Notes under the pieces: generated by a model
The model's input: the letters and a program-made list of their open reading frames with translations, nothing else
Databases searched by the model: none
What the model was told of the DNA's origin: nothing
Shown: positions 63,990 to 64,000 of the stretch, piece after piece
Numbering within the stretch: the stretch's first letter is position 1
Layout: each line of letters opens with the position of its first letter
From: Jannaschia marina
GTDB taxonomy: Bacteria > Pseudomonadota > Alphaproteobacteria > Rhodobacterales > Rhodobacteraceae
DNA: 64,000 nucleotides
Reading direction: 5' to 3'
Assembly: GCF_013404595.1 (NCBI RefSeq)
Contig: NZ_JABVAX010000003.1
Coordinates: forward strand, 310,001 to 374,000
Program-made: the position numbers and the translations under genes

Positions 63990-64000
63990 GTGTACCTCCG

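Overview
The window is chromosomal DNA of a high-GC alphaproteobacterium, most likely a marine Rhodobacteraceae (Roseobacter group). Pointers are a ChpT-type phosphotransferase, plant-type (class II) DAHP synthase, olsBA ornithine-lipid genes, a GlxA-type AraC regulator, a MocR-type TauR with Xsc and SoeABC, and cobalamin genes mixing aerobic and anaerobic types. The window is packed with genes, many joined by ATGA or GTG/TTG overlaps. I see no insertion sequence, integrase, prophage, CRISPR array, tRNA or rRNA, so it reads as core chromosome with a large metabolic island.

Layout: 1-1.8 kb is the end of a suf Fe-S cluster operon (sufD tail, a YIP1-family membrane protein, sufS). 1.9-11 kb holds housekeeping genes: a YbaK-like editing protein, glnE, a GlxA-type regulator, class II DAHP synthase, a PAS protein, yicC-gmk-gamma carbonic anhydrase. 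11-13.5 kb has chpT, a DUF3553 gene and olsBA. 13.5-17.2 kb is a five-gene operon (His-rich DUF2796 protein, ABC ATPase, FtsX-like permease, two DUF3299 Tat-like proteins) matching the Vibrio Zrg zinc-uptake type, with a near-perfect Zur-box palindrome in front. 17.2-21.3 kb has a thiE-like gene, trmJ, ctaA and an M32 carboxypeptidase.

The heart of the window is 21.4-38.4 kb, a nearly complete taurine dissimilation island. TauABC imports taurine. Tpa transaminates it with pyruvate to sulfoacetaldehyde and alanine. Xsc splits sulfoacetaldehyde to sulfite and acetyl phosphate. Pta makes acetyl-CoA. SoeABC oxidises the toxic sulfite in the cytoplasm to sulfate, feeding the quinone pool. A YeiH-type exporter probably removes sulfur oxyanions. 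TauR controls the set. Pairs of CTGG-type boxes 22-23 bp apart lie before xsc, tpa and tauR. The TauC permease carries an unusual periplasmic insert of about 125 residues. An alanine dehydrogenase to recycle alanine is not in the window.

38.4-43.5 kb holds a Slam-type outer-membrane translocator with its cognate surface lipoprotein, next to an unusual membrane histidine kinase and NarL-type regulator. 43.5-49 kb has an MFS transporter and cobalamin genes (cobB, cobA, cbiD, cobK), then a 3-methyladenine glycosylase and a carboxylesterase. 50-64 kb is mixed housekeeping: an HNH nuclease, enolase, two EamA transporters, PilZ, Fur/Mur, SelO, nucleoside hydrolase, MazG, an M20 hydrolase, gluQ, trmFO and a LysR regulator at the edge.
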